Below, in pieces: positions 1-8,377 of a stretch of DNA of 58,739 nt. The stretch's first letter is position 1. Each line of letters begins with the position of its first letter. Below the pieces are notes generated by a model. The model saw only the letters and a program-made list of their open reading frames with translations. It had not been told where the DNA came from and ran no database searches. The position numbers and the translations under genes were made by a program. This stretch comes from Candidatus Gastranaerophilales bacterium (GTDB taxonomy: Bacteria; Cyanobacteriota; Vampirovibrionia; Gastranaerophilales; Gastranaerophilaceae), in assembly GCA_910587055.1 (NCBI GenBank), contig CAJUKY010000006.1, positions 30,837 through 89,575 of the forward strand. The letters run 5' to 3'.

Positions 1-1
1 A

Positions 2-823
2 AATTCCCCCCCCCCCCCCCCGATACAATCTGATAAATTTATAAAATCTGCGCCAAAAGAATGTTCGGAAATAATTAAAACAAGCGTTTCTGATGAATAT
101 CTCCAAGTTTTGAGCGAAAAATTGCATAGCGAAGCAGGGCAAAATTTTGAAAATTACTATAAATATTTTCAAAGCATCTTCGGGGATACGGGAGCCGAAT
201 TTACAGGCAGAATTAAGGAATCTTCTTCAATTTTTCCTAAATTGAAAAAACGTGCCGAACGGCTCAAACAATCCGATGCTGCTTCGCTTGTACCTGATTT
301 ATACGGCTATAAACTGATTACAAACGGGAGTTCTGAAGAAATTGAAAGAATTGTATCCAAAATCGAAGATATGGTTGCTTCCGGAACAGTTATACCAAGC
401 CACTTTTTAAACCATGGCGAAGCGCCTTACCTGAATGAAAAACAGGCAGATTTACTTGAAAGAATCGGGTTTTTTGCAAGTCCTAATGCAAAGAAAACAG
501 GGTTTACCGATGTAAATATGTATTTTAGGGATGCTTTAAATAAAAATACCTTTGAACTTCAAATTATCGGAAATAAAAGCAATCAAGTAAATCTCAAGGA
601 GCATTTGTTTTACAATTTTAAAACCAAAGGTGTCGCAACCGAGCACGGTGTTGTAAATAAAAAGTTTCAATCGTTATTTGAATCAATGACTGATGCTCAA
701 AAAGAATCTTACAATACTTATGTTAATGATTGTTATACTTATGCGAGAAAGCTTGAACTCGGCGTGCCTGCTGAAAAACCAATGCTTCCAGAAGAATTTG
801 ATAAAGCTCTGGAGATTTTGTAA
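2..823 (+). CDS. RelA/SpoT-like nucleotidyltransferase-fold protein, 5' end missing
   Basis: The reading frame is open to the window edge, so the gene begins outside; the first in-window start-like codon (TTG at 110) is internal. The visible part resembles a RelA/SpoT synthetase-type fold: a basic R-x-K-x-x-S-x-x-x-K helix (GRIKESSSIFPKLKKR), then a Dl-x-G-x-k strand (DLYGYKLI), then TGFTDVNMYFR, which fits the usual GYr-x-x-h/n segment, and FELQI, which fits the E-x-Q-I strand. These are motif-level matches, so the family call is tentative and (p)ppGpp synthesis is not shown. A C16 run lies in the first codons (encoding Pro), so the upstream frame depends on exact run length. The toxin-antitoxin pair downstream is on the opposite strand. 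Confidence 0.5.
   Translation, partial: NSPPPPPIQSDKFIKSAPKECSEIIKTSVSDEYLQVLSEKLHSEAGQNFENYYKYFQSIFGDTGAEFTGRIKESSSIFPKLKKRAERLKQSDAASLVPDLYGYKLITNGSSEEIERIVSKIEDMVASGTVIPSHFLNHGEAPYLNEKQADLLERIGFFASPNAKKTGFTDVNMYFRDALNKNTFELQIIGNKSNQVNLKEHLFYNFKTKGVATEHGVVNKKFQSLFESMTDAQKESYNTYVNDCYTYARKLELGVPAEKPMLPEEFDKALEIL
6..21. repeat. C16 homopolymer tract at window edge
   Basis: Sixteen consecutive C in an otherwise AT-rich region, inside the open frame of the first gene. It may be a slippage-prone contingency tract or an assembly-edge artefact; sequence to the left would be needed to tell. Confidence 0.8.
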
Positions 824-866
824 TGGTTTGCAGCTTTTATTTTTGCATGCTTGATGGTTAAACAGG

Positions 867-1139
867 TTAAAATAAATCGCTATGTGTACCGGTTCTTGTC
901 AGGGTTAAAATTAAAATATTATCTTCAATTTTGTAAATTAAAAGCCAATCGGGTTCAATGTGACATTCTCTGTGTCCCGCATAATCTCCGATTAGAGCGT
1001 GGTCTTTATATTTTGAGGGCAGGGTTTTACCATTTGCAAGCATATTAATAGCATCTTCGAGCTTTTGGATTTTATAACCACGCTTGCGTATGCGTTTTAA
1101 ATCATGTTTCATTAGTGTTGTAAACAGAATTTCAAACAT
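867..1139 (-). CDS. yafQ: YafQ-family type II toxin (mRNA interferase)
   Basis: 90 residues, the usual length for YafQ/RelE-type ribosome-dependent mRNA interferases. The residues known to matter in E. coli YafQ have counterparts here: H47, H60, D64-W65, H86 and a terminal F90 (HIEPDW and GTHSDLF). It is the second gene of a pair. Its ATG shares one base with the stop of the antitoxin (TAATG), implying translational coupling and antitoxin-first expression. The putative product would cleave translated mRNA when free of antitoxin. High confidence in the family, moderate in activity because no residue appears missing but nothing was tested. Confidence 0.88.
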   Translation of the reverse strand: MFEILFTTLMKHDLKRIRKRGYKIQKLEDAINMLANGKTLPSKYKDHALIGDYAGHRECHIEPDWLLIYKIEDNILILTLTRTGTHSDLF

Positions 1140-1414
1140 TATTTTTCATCCTTAAGCATAGCTTCTATTGCTTCTTTTGCGCTTTTAAATGGTCCAATTA
1201 AGTTTCTATGGTTATTAACATCTTCAATTGCTTTTAATGTTTCTGCATTCGGGGTTTTTAGTGAAACTTCAAAAGGAATTCCATTTTTCCTGACCATAGC
1301 TTTTGCAAACATATTAAATGCAGTGCTCATATTAAGTCCGAGCTCGCTGCATATATATTCAAACTGCTGTTTTAATTTTTCATCAATTCTTATATTGATA
1401 TTTGTTTGCGCCAT
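1139..1414 (-). CDS. dinJ: RelB/DinJ-family antitoxin
   Basis: 91 residues starting MAQTNINIRIDEKLKQQFE, the ribbon-helix-helix beginning typical of RelB/DinJ antitoxins that dimerise on DNA and wrap the cognate toxin with their C-terminal half. It lies directly upstream of the YafQ-like toxin with a 1-nt overlap. A good Shine-Dalgarno (AGGTG) precedes the ATG. A sigma-70 type promoter overlapped by an inverted repeat sits just upstream, consistent with autoregulation by the toxin-antitoxin complex. Confidence 0.88.
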   Translation of the reverse strand: MAQTNINIRIDEKLKQQFEYICSELGLNMSTAFNMFAKAMVRKNGIPFEVSLKTPNAETLKAIEDVNNHRNLIGPFKSAKEAIEAMLKDEK

Positions 1415-1450
1415 AATAACACCTCATATAAATTTTAATACAACATATCT

Positions 1451-1481
1451 ATATTGTATCAAAATTTATTTACAATATCAA
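1451..1481 (-). promoter_or_regulatory. Toxin-antitoxin promoter with overlapping operator
   Basis: On the minus strand TTGATA (1481-1476) and TACAAT (1458-1453) are separated by exactly 17 nt, close to the sigma-70 consensus. An 8-bp perfect inverted repeat, ATATTGTA (1451-1458) and TACAATAT (1471-1478), covers the -10 and part of the -35. That is where a ribbon-helix-helix repressor would block polymerase. The operator role is inferred. Confidence 0.6.
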
Positions 1482-1500
1482 TATACATTATGAAAATAAT

Positions 1501-2409
1501 TTATTTAATTTTGCCGATGGAGGCAAGGACTTCGTTTAGAACATCAAAAAGTTCTGCGCGTTCGATTTCATTTAATTCTACAAGCGGGCGGCGAACGTAG
1601 TTTTCAATCATTTTAAGTCTTGATAATACAGCCTTAACGGGAACGGGGTTTGGCGCCATAAATAATTTTTTGAAAAGCGGATACAGTTTCTGGTGCATAT
1701 TGCGTGCAGCTTTAACCTGCCCTGATTTAAAATTATGGATTAGAGATTTAATTTCATCCCCCACAACATGTGAAGCTACCGAAATTACACCATGTGCACC
1801 GAGTGACAGCATAGGAAGGGTGAGACTGTCATCCCCGCAGTAAATTGCAAAATCATCAGGGCATACGGATTTTAATTCGGTGATAACATCCATATCGGGA
1901 AAACTTTGTTTCAGGGCAACAATGTTCGGGTATTCTTTTGCTAAAAATGCAACAGTGGAAGGCTGCATATTAACGCCCGTACGTCCAGGGATATTGTATA
2001 AAATAATCGGTATATCAACGCTTTTTGCAATTGCGCCGAAATGTTCAATCATACCTTGCTGGTTGGGTTTGTTGTAATAAGGAACAACGGAAAGAATGGC
2101 ATCTGCTCCGATTTCCTGCGCTTTTTTGGAAGATTCTATTGCGGTTTTTGTACTGTTTGAACCTGCACCCATAATGATTTTGGCACTTCCTGAAGATACG
2201 CCTTTAACGGCATATAAAAGCTCATATTCTTCCTCATGGGTAAGAGTCGGACTTTCGCCTGTTGTTCCTGTGACAAGAATAGCATCGGAGCCTGTATTTA
2301 TAAGATGTTTAGCAAGCTTTTCCGCGGCTTGAAAATCTATTTCGCGTTTTTCGTCAAAAGGGGTTACCATCGCAGTAATTACTTCGCCTGCATCATATCT
2401 TAATGTCAT
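1501..2409 (-). CDS. dapA: 4-hydroxy-tetrahydrodipicolinate synthase
   Basis: 302 residues, a normal DapA length. It condenses pyruvate with aspartate semialdehyde, the first committed step to diaminopimelate and lysine. Visible active-site elements: GTTGESPT (T49, T50), YYNKP, the tyrosine of ILYNIPGRTG (Y138) with R143, and the Schiff-base lysine in NIVALKQ (K167). It is the last gene of the minus-strand dapB-asd-dapA run, 42 nt behind asd. The ATG has a strong Shine-Dalgarno (AAAAGGAG). DAP supply fits a peptidoglycan of Gram-negative type. Aspartate kinase is not in the window. Confidence 0.96.
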   Translation of the reverse strand: MTLRYDAGEVITAMVTPFDEKREIDFQAAEKLAKHLINTGSDAILVTGTTGESPTLTHEEEYELLYAVKGVSSGSAKIIMGAGSNSTKTAIESSKKAQEIGADAILSVVPYYNKPNQQGMIEHFGAIAKSVDIPIILYNIPGRTGVNMQPSTVAFLAKEYPNIVALKQSFPDMDVITELKSVCPDDFAIYCGDDSLTLPMLSLGAHGVISVASHVVGDEIKSLIHNFKSGQVKAARNMHQKLYPLFKKLFMAPNPVPVKAVLSRLKMIENYVRRPLVELNEIERAELFDVLNEVLASIGKIK

Positions 2410-2451
2410 ACAACTACTCTCCTTTTAAAAATTTCAGTGGTTTCCGTAAAT

Positions 2452-3474
2452 TTAACGGTTTCCGTATAAACCCATTCTTACAACGGATTCTGCTATTCTA
2501 ACGGTATTTAAAGCGGCGCCTATTCTTAAATTATCCGCTACACAGAATAAATCTATTGCGTTATCAAAAGCGATAGATTTTCTTATTCTTCCGACATACA
2601 CAGGGTCTTTGCCCGCACAGTCTTTCGGGGTCGGGTAAACGTAATTATCAATATCATCAACCACTTCAACACCCCATGCTTTTGATAAGATTTCGCGGGT
2701 TTGAAGGGCATCTATCGGTTTTTCAAATTCAATTGTTACAGCTTCAGAGTGGCCTCTGTATACGGGAACTCTTACGGCCGTGCAGGAAATCGGTACATCA
2801 TTTGAAAGATGAAGAATTTTTCTTGTTTCGTTTGTAACTTTCATTTCTTCTTTTGTGTAGCCGTTTTCCGTGAATGAATCAATTTGCGGAATAAGGTTGA
2901 AACCTATTTCGTATTTGAAAACTTTATTTTCATAAGGCATACCTACAAGATTTACCTTTGAATTATCCGTTAATTCATTCATTGCGGCAAGTCCTGCTCC
3001 TGAAACGGCCTGATAGGTTGAAACTATTAATCTTTTAATATTGGCATAATCGTGCAGGGGTTTTAAAACAAGCATCAACTGTGAAGTTGAGCAATTCGGG
3101 TTTGCAACAATGCCTTTATGATTTTTAAGATCATCGTCGTTAACGCCTGCTATTACAAGCGGTACATCTTTTTCCATACGGAATGCGCTTGAATTATCAA
3201 TATACACACAGCCTCTTTTAGCTGCTTCTTTTGCAAGTGCAAGGCTTGTTGAGCCGCCTGCTGAAGCAAGAACGATATCAACACCTTCAAAAGCTTCAGG
3301 TGTTGCTTCGATTACCGTATATTCTTTCCCCATAAAATCAAGCTTTGAGCCTGCTGAGCGGGATGATGCCAGCATCTTTATTGAATTGAATTCAAATTTC
3401 TTTTCTTCCAGAATGCTTAAAATTTCTCTTCCGACAACTCCTGTTGCTCCAAGTACAGCTATATTCGGTTTCAT
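2452..3474 (-). CDS. asd: Aspartate-semialdehyde dehydrogenase
   Basis: 340 residues. It reduces aspartyl phosphate to aspartate semialdehyde, the substrate of DapA. The N-terminal Rossmann loop is GATGVVG (residues 9-15); the catalytic cysteine is in NPNCSTSQ (C128); STYQAVSGAG and the later RGHSEAV supply the conserved substrate-side segment and histidine. The start codon overlaps the dapB stop as ATGA, with GGAG upstream, so the two are translationally coupled. Confidence 0.96.
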   Translation of the reverse strand: MKPNIAVLGATGVVGREILSILEEKKFEFNSIKMLASSRSAGSKLDFMGKEYTVIEATPEAFEGVDIVLASAGGSTSLALAKEAAKRGCVYIDNSSAFRMEKDVPLVIAGVNDDDLKNHKGIVANPNCSTSQLMLVLKPLHDYANIKRLIVSTYQAVSGAGLAAMNELTDNSKVNLVGMPYENKVFKYEIGFNLIPQIDSFTENGYTKEEMKVTNETRKILHLSNDVPISCTAVRVPVYRGHSEAVTIEFEKPIDALQTREILSKAWGVEVVDDIDNYVYPTPKDCAGKDPVYVGRIRKSIAFDNAIDLFCVADNLRIGAALNTVRIAESVVRMGLYGNR

Positions 3475-4268
3475 AGTATATTCTCCAATCCGTATATAAA
3501 ATCATTATTATTGTAAACATGTTTAATTGCAAGCTCAACGCCGGACATATAACATTCGCGGTTTGTTGAATCATGCCTGATTTTAAGAGTCTGTCCCGTG
3601 CTTCCGAAGATTACTTCCTGGCTTGCCATAAATCCGGGCATTCTTACCGAATGTATATGAATATTGCCTTTGCCGTTTTCTGTGAAGTTTCCGCCGCGCG
3701 AACCTTGAATAAGTTCTGTTTCGGGACAGTTTCCCGTTGTAAAATCGGAATTAGCTTCCGCCATCATTTGTGCCGTTTTAATAGCAGTACCTGACGGAGC
3801 ATCTTTTTTTTGATTGTGGTGAAATTCAATAATTTCCGCATTATCAAAATATTTAGCGGCCATTTTTGAAAACATCATCATTAAAACGGCGCCTATTGTG
3901 AAATTCGGTGCAATAAAACATCCTGTATTATTTGCTTTTGATAGTTCTTTTAATTCTTCAATCTGTGCCATTGTAAGCCCGGTTGTACCAATGACGGGTC
4001 TTACTTTGGCATTTAAGTATTTTTTAGCGTTTTCAAAAACAACGGAAGGCTGCGTGAAATCAACCACAACATCGGGTTTATTTGCTTCAAGTGCTTTTTC
4101 AAGGTCACTTTCTATAATGACGTCGCCATATACATTTTCGCCCGTTTTGAATTTATCTACAGCCATAACAAGTGCGAGCTCGCCTTTTGTTTCGTTATTG
4201 TTAATAATTGTTTTTATAACTTCCGTGCCCATTTTGCCAAGGGCACCGGTTACTCCTGCTTTTATCAT
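3471..4268 (-). CDS. dapB: 4-hydroxy-tetrahydrodipicolinate reductase
   Basis: 265 residues with the chosen ATG at 4268; a TTG five codons earlier is unlikely because it would sit on the Shine-Dalgarno (TTGGAGAAAATTC) that serves this ATG. DapB reduces the DapA product with NAD(P)H. Motifs: GALGKMG nucleotide loop near the N-terminus and the DapB signature EFHHNQKKDAPSGTA with the catalytic histidine pair and lysine. It is the first gene of the dapB-asd-dapA operon. Confidence 0.96.
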   Translation of the reverse strand: MIKAGVTGALGKMGTEVIKTIINNNETKGELALVMAVDKFKTGENVYGDVIIESDLEKALEANKPDVVVDFTQPSVVFENAKKYLNAKVRPVIGTTGLTMAQIEELKELSKANNTGCFIAPNFTIGAVLMMMFSKMAAKYFDNAEIIEFHHNQKKDAPSGTAIKTAQMMAEANSDFTTGNCPETELIQGSRGGNFTENGKGNIHIHSVRMPGFMASQEVIFGSTGQTLKIRHDSTNRECYMSGVELAIKHVYNNNDFIYGLENIL

Positions 4269-4474
4269 TTGAATTTTCTCCAAATTAAGGTTTGATAATT
4301 TTACAAAGGTGATTATTTCATAAAAATATGCTTATTTCAAGAGGATTTAAGCCTGAAAAGGATATGGTTTGTAAACTTTTATTACAAAAAGATATTTTAT
4401 GAAAATAAAAGTGCAAATTTTTATATTTACGCGTTTTATACAGGTACGCAAAAGTAAAAAGTAAGGAAGATTTT

Positions 4475-5158
4475 ATGGCAATAGAAAGCTTGCAGTCATC
4501 AATCCAGAGACAAAACGAATATATTGATAAAAAATACAAAACCGCAAACAACATGAGAAAAGCCGTAAATGCAGGTGCAGGGGCTATTGTTCTTGGTGCC
4601 GGATATTTAGGCGCAAAATCAATTTCCAAAGAAAAATCAGCGTTAAAGGACGGCATCGCAGGGGCTTCCGATTTTGTTTTAAAACATACGGGCAATCTGG
4701 TTAAAAAGGTTGATAAAAAAGAAAAACTTACCAAGGTTTCTGATTTAATACAGAAAGCAAAAAATGCACCGGCTAAAAATAAGGCGCTTGTTGTATTCGG
4801 CTTATTTATCGGCCATGCAATGCTAAATCTTGTAAGAAAAAATAATTACCTTAAGGGTGTGTTTAATCAGGCAAAAGCTGATGAAAAAGCCGTAAGAGCA
4901 ACAAAAGCCATCGAAGATGAAGCTGTTTCAATAGCTGAAAGAAATAAACTTGTTGAAGAGTCTATGGAATTGTTTGAAAAACATATTTTTGAAACTCCGG
5001 ATGCGGAAGCGGTGATTGTAATGGAAACAGATGCTGCAGATGCAGCAAGTATAGCAGATGCAGAGGCGGAGGCGGAGGACATGGCAGATATAGCAGAAGA
5101 TTCGGAAACACCTGAAACCGAAGATTGCGAATGCTGCGAAGAAACTCCCGAAGAGTAA
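4475..5158 (+). CDS. Unknown protein with hydrophobic patches and acidic tail
   Basis: 227 residues behind AAGGAAG; no family recognised. There are two hydrophobic stretches (about residues 35-48, GAGAIVLGAGYLG, and about 109-120, VVFGLFIGHAML), a lysine-rich middle, and a C-terminal ~55 residues made almost wholly of Asp, Glu, Ala and two nearby Cys pairs (CECC). No signal peptide. It stands alone, followed by a strong terminator. The two hydrophobic patches could be membrane-associating hairpins; a function cannot be proposed. Confidence 0.7.
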   Translation: MAIESLQSSIQRQNEYIDKKYKTANNMRKAVNAGAGAIVLGAGYLGAKSISKEKSALKDGIAGASDFVLKHTGNLVKKVDKKEKLTKVSDLIQKAKNAPAKNKALVVFGLFIGHAMLNLVRKNNYLKGVFNQAKADEKAVRATKAIEDEAVSIAERNKLVEESMELFEKHIFETPDAEAVIVMETDAADAASIADAEAEAEDMADIAEDSETPETEDCECCEETPEE

Positions 5159-5216
5159 AATTTATAACCCTCATCCTTGTGTTATAGCCCTTATAAATAA
5201 AATTTTCATATAATAT

Positions 5217-5252
5217 AAAAACCCGCTCTGTTAATTGATACAAGCGGGTTTT
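5217..5252. terminator. Bidirectional intrinsic terminator
   Basis: A perfect 10-bp stem (AAAACCCGCT with AGCGGGTTTT), flanked by A- and T-runs on both sides, between two convergent genes. Confidence 0.85.
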
Positions 5253-5295
5253 GACTTATTAATACTTATTTGCGGGTGCAGGCGGAAATAAAAAT

Positions 5296-5922
5296 TTAAA
5301 CCACTTCACTCTTAACAAGTTTATCCTTAACTTTATCAAGTCCTGATTTAATAATTCTTGAAATTCTTGAAGCTGAAATTGAAAATTCTTCGGATAATTC
5401 CATCAATTTCTTTTCCTGAAAGAATTTTGCTTCAATTAGTTCTCTTTCACGTCTGGGTAATTCTGCTATTGCTTTTTTTATTGCAACTGAAATCTGATTA
5501 AATTCGCAGGTTTCTTCCGGATTTTTTCTTACATCCTTTACTTCAAAAGGCTTATCCGATTCAAACATTTCATCCGTTGAAAGAATGGTTTTATAAATAG
5601 CTTCTCTCAGCTCATTTTTATCCGCATCAACCGGTCTTTGAGATTTAACTCCGTGCCATCTGTATCTGCGTCTTAATTCGTTTCTTATGGCCCATTTTAT
5701 AGCTGTTGCAAGATAAGATTCATTGTATTCATCTTCATCTTCCGCTGTATGATTGGCGCAGAGAATATCCACGGTTTGAATGCCGATATTTACAAGTTCA
5801 TCAAATTCTACAAGATGCTGGGCTGCAATAGTTTTATATTCAACCTTAACTATCTTGTTTATTAAATCAAGGTATTTCCTTAATCTGACGTTTTTTTCAA
5901 TTTTTTCTCTAAGGTTTTCCAT
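5296..5922 (-). CDS. Sigma-70 family RNA polymerase sigma factor
   Basis: 208 residues. Region 2-like sequence (about residues 38-87: VEFDELVNIGIQTVDIL ... AIKWAIRNELRRR) and region 4-like sequence at the C-terminus (about 150-205: ELPRRERELIEAKFF, then the helix-turn-helix LMELSEEFSISASRISRI). Region 1 and a clear region 3 are missing, so it is an alternative sigma factor, closer to SigB/FliA/WhiG-type sizes than to ECF. No anti-sigma gene adjoins it. It is divergent from the rplJ leader; the start context is weak (AAGAG directly before ATG). Confidence 0.85.
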   Translation of the reverse strand: MENLREKIEKNVRLRKYLDLINKIVKVEYKTIAAQHLVEFDELVNIGIQTVDILCANHTAEDEDEYNESYLATAIKWAIRNELRRRYRWHGVKSQRPVDADKNELREAIYKTILSTDEMFESDKPFEVKDVRKNPEETCEFNQISVAIKKAIAELPRRERELIEAKFFQEKKLMELSEEFSISASRISRIIKSGLDKVKDKLVKSEVV

Positions 5923-6018
5923 CTCTTAAGCGTTTTTTGTGTTAGGTAAACATAATAAACATTATTTCCATGCTTTTCAATAAAAAAATATTTATTGTAA
6001 AGAAACATAACATTTTAT

Positions 6019-6047
6019 TTGACAAGAAGTCTTGTTTTTAATATCCT
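6019..6047 (+). promoter_or_regulatory. Candidate rplJL promoter
   Basis: A perfect -35 (TTGACA, 6019-6024), a 17-nt spacer and a weak -10 (TATCCT, 6042-6047), about 12 nt before the L10-type leader begins. The -10 is only 4 of 6 to consensus. Confidence 0.5.
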
Positions 6048-6057
6048 AACAGTATTA

Positions 6058-6140
6058 TACACCGAAGACAGCATGGCGGCAAAACCCGAAAATCGGTAAA
6101 AGCCTTAAAAAATAAAGCCTGCCCAGGTAGCAAATTTAAA
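6058..6140 (+). ncRNA. Ribosomal protein L10-type leader
   Basis: The 5' UTR of rplJ contains ACCGAAGACAGCATGGC, a GGC...GCC hairpin and then AAGCCTGCCCAGGTAGC. This matches the arrangement of the L10 leader RNA that L10(L12)4 binds to repress its own operon (ACCG-A-GACAG near the 5' side, CCUGCC-AGGU near the 3' side). The rest of the 367-nt gene-free stretch (5923-6289) is AT-rich and contains the promoter; I see nothing else in it. Confidence 0.7.
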
Positions 6141-6289
6141 AAATTAAATATTGTTATTTTTGGATATTGTTTTGCAGCGTGTATATTAATTTTAAAAAGT
6201 ATACAAAAAGCGCAAAACTTTTTTACTTTTTAAACCAAAAATAGAATTGTTTTTAACTTTGAAAACAAGACGAAAGGAGAAAGTTACAA

Positions 6290-6814
6290 ATGTCAACAAA
6301 GGCTTTTAAAAATGAAAAAGTTGAACACTTTAAAAAACAATTTGAAAATGCCAAGGTTGCGGTTGTTACTGACTATCGAGGATATAGTGTTGAAGAAATT
6401 ACCGAATTAAGACGCAAACTTCAAAAAAGCGATGCCGATTATACGGTAACAAAAAACACACTGTGTAAGTTAGCATCAAAAGGTACATCTTTTGAATCAA
6501 TTGAAGAACTTATGCAAGGCCCCACAGCTATTGCTTTCGGTTTCGGAGATGAAGTAAGCGCAGCAAAAGTTGTTGCAAACTTTATTAAAGAAAACAAAAA
6601 AGGTGAAATCAAAGGCGCTGTGCTGGACGGTAAAGTTTTATCAGCCGATGAAGCTAAAAAACTTGCACTTCTTCCTTCAAAAGAAGAACTTTATGCAAAA
6701 ATTCTCGGAAGCATCAATTCACCTGCAACAGGTATCGTTTACGGTATCAATGGTGTTATGTCCGCTTTAGTACGTGCGGTTGATGCTGTAGCTAAACAAA
6801 AAGCAAACCAATAG
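6290..6814 (+). CDS. rplJ: 50S ribosomal protein L10
   Basis: 174 residues, with the L10 hallmarks VAVVTDYRGYSVEEITELRR and VTKNTLCKLA. L10 anchors the L7/L12 stalk on the large subunit. It has a strong Shine-Dalgarno (AAAGGAG) and an L10-type leader, followed by rplL after 67 nt. Unusually, no rplK-rplA precede and no rpoB follows. Confidence 0.97.
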   Translation: MSTKAFKNEKVEHFKKQFENAKVAVVTDYRGYSVEEITELRRKLQKSDADYTVTKNTLCKLASKGTSFESIEELMQGPTAIAFGFGDEVSAAKVVANFIKENKKGEIKGAVLDGKVLSADEAKKLALLPSKEELYAKILGSINSPATGIVYGINGVMSALVRAVDAVAKQKANQ

Positions 6815-6881
6815 TTAACACAGCCGATTTTCAGGCACAAAAAGTAACAAATAAAAATAAATAATAAAGGAGATTTAAAAA

Positions 6882-7262
6882 ATGAGTAATGTAGAAACTA
6901 TTTTAGAATCAATTGAAAAATTAACATTAATTGAAGCAGCTGAATTAGTAAAAGCTATGGAAGAAAAATTCGGTGTTTCTGCTGCTGCCCCTGTTGCAGT
7001 TGCTGCTGCTCCCGCTGCAGGTGCCGCTGATGCCTCTGCTGATGCAGGTTCTTCTGAAGTAACAGTTGTATTGGCTTCTGCCGGTGCTAACAAAATTCCG
7101 GTACTTAAAATCGTTAGAGAAATCACAGGCTTAGGCTTAAAAGAAGCTAAAGATTTAGTAGACGGCGCTCCTAAACCGATTAAAGAAAACGTTAAAAAAG
7201 AAGACGCTGAAGCTATTAAAAAACAGCTTGAAGAAGCTGGCGCTACTGTTGAAATTAAGTAG
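6882..7262 (+). CDS. rplL: 50S ribosomal protein L7/L12
   Basis: 126 residues. N-terminal dimerisation domain (LTLIEAAELVKAMEEKFGV), an Ala-rich hinge (about residues 33-58), and the C-terminal factor-binding domain with VLKIVREITGLGLKEAKDLV. Multiple copies on L10 recruit translation GTPases. Strong Shine-Dalgarno (AAAGGAG). The transcript ends at a terminator directly downstream. Confidence 0.97.
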   Translation: MSNVETILESIEKLTLIEAAELVKAMEEKFGVSAAAPVAVAAAPAAGAADASADAGSSEVTVVLASAGANKIPVLKIVREITGLGLKEAKDLVDGAPKPIKENVKKEDAEAIKKQLEEAGATVEIK

Positions 7263-7284
7263 TTTCGGAAATAATTTCGATATA

Positions 7285-7317
7285 AAAAACCGGCGCTTTT
7301 TATCAGTGCCGGTTTTT
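7285..7317 (+). terminator. Intrinsic terminator of rplJL
   Basis: Stem AAAAACCGGC with GCCGGTTTTT, followed by TTTTTG, 22 nt past the rplL stop. Confidence 0.9.
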
Positions 7318-7345
7318 GTTATTATTAAATTAACGGAGTTTTAAT

Positions 7346-8377
7346 ATGGCGGATGAGGCTAACCAAAGAAATTACAATATTGATATATTAAGGTGTACTG
7401 CCATATTTTTTGTTATATCTCTGCATTTTTTATATTTTACGGGCTTGTATAAATATCAAACAAATGCGGAAAATGTTTTTTATTCATATTTTATTAATTG
7501 CGCAAGAGTAATTTTTGATTCCGGAGTTCCTATTTTTATTACAATATCAGGGTTTTTGCTTTTAAATAAGAAATGGGATAAGCACTTTTATTTAAAATTA
7601 ATTAATATGCTTTTAATATACTTCGTAATTTGTCTGATTACCGTGTTTGGAAATGTTTTTATAATGTCAGAGCCTTTTTCCGCTATTGAAATTTTAAAAG
7701 AAATCTTTCACTTTACATATATTCATTACGCATGGTTTTTGGAAATGTATGTAGGATTGTATCTTGTTTCACCTTTTTTAAATTTAATATTTAAAAATTT
7801 GAATTCAAAACCGAAGCGCATATATTATATTGCTACGCTTATTTTTCTGACTCTTATTTTTGCTTTTGCCGGAAAAAATTATTATTGGACAGCGCTTATG
7901 CCTCTTGTTTATTATGCAATCGGAAATTTCTTTTTTGAGTATAAAAAAGGATTGAATTCTGAAATAAATATTATTTTGCTTTGCCTCTCGGTGTTGATTT
8001 TCGGAGGCTTAAATTTTATTTCGGGATGTTCGGGAATGATTTTCGGTCAAAATAAAATAAATGCTTTTGAAAATATTATTATATTGTGTTTAATATTTAA
8101 TCTTATTTTAAATAAAAAATTTATTCTGAATGAAAAAGTCAAAAAAATTCTTGCTTTTTTATCCAAACATATCTATGGTGTTTTTCTTTCTTCCTTTATT
8201 GTTGACAAAATTATTTATCATATATTAAATAATTTTATTTCAGCTTTCGGTGCGGTTAATGTCATAATAAAAACCCTTTGTTATTTTATGATTGTACCTT
8301 CCGTATTTTGTATTTCGCTTTTAATTTCGTTTTTTGTTAATTATTTATTTAAAATTACTAACGGTTTAAAATCTTAA
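7346..8377 (+). CDS. Acyltransferase-3 family membrane acyltransferase
   Basis: 343 residues with about ten hydrophobic segments. The N-terminus NIDILRCTAIFFVISLHFLY carries the conserved arginine and catalytic-type histidine (H27) of the OafA/WecH acyltransferase-3 family, and SGVPIFITISGFLLLNK the following conserved Sg-f-L segment. Such enzymes O-acetylate cell-surface sugars in the inner membrane. It has GGAG upstream and a 12-nt tail-to-tail overlap with the histidine kinase gene. Confidence 0.88.
   Translation: MADEANQRNYNIDILRCTAIFFVISLHFLYFTGLYKYQTNAENVFYSYFINCARVIFDSGVPIFITISGFLLLNKKWDKHFYLKLINMLLIYFVICLITVFGNVFIMSEPFSAIEILKEIFHFTYIHYAWFLEMYVGLYLVSPFLNLIFKNLNSKPKRIYYIATLIFLTLIFAFAGKNYYWTALMPLVYYAIGNFFFEYKKGLNSEINIILLCLSVLIFGGLNFISGCSGMIFGQNKINAFENIIILCLIFNLILNKKFILNEKVKKILAFLSKHIYGVFLSSFIVDKIIYHILNNFISAFGAVNVIIKTLCYFMIVPSVFCISLLISFFVNYLFKITNGLKS

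Noticed and set aside
851..1048. Plus-strand ORF of 65 codons over the toxin gene
   Set aside because: It lies wholly antisense within the YafQ-like gene and has no family features.
4962..5243. Pro/Leu-rich minus-strand ORF
   Set aside because: It is the antisense reading of the Asp/Glu/Ala-rich tail of the 4475 gene; the composition is an artefact.
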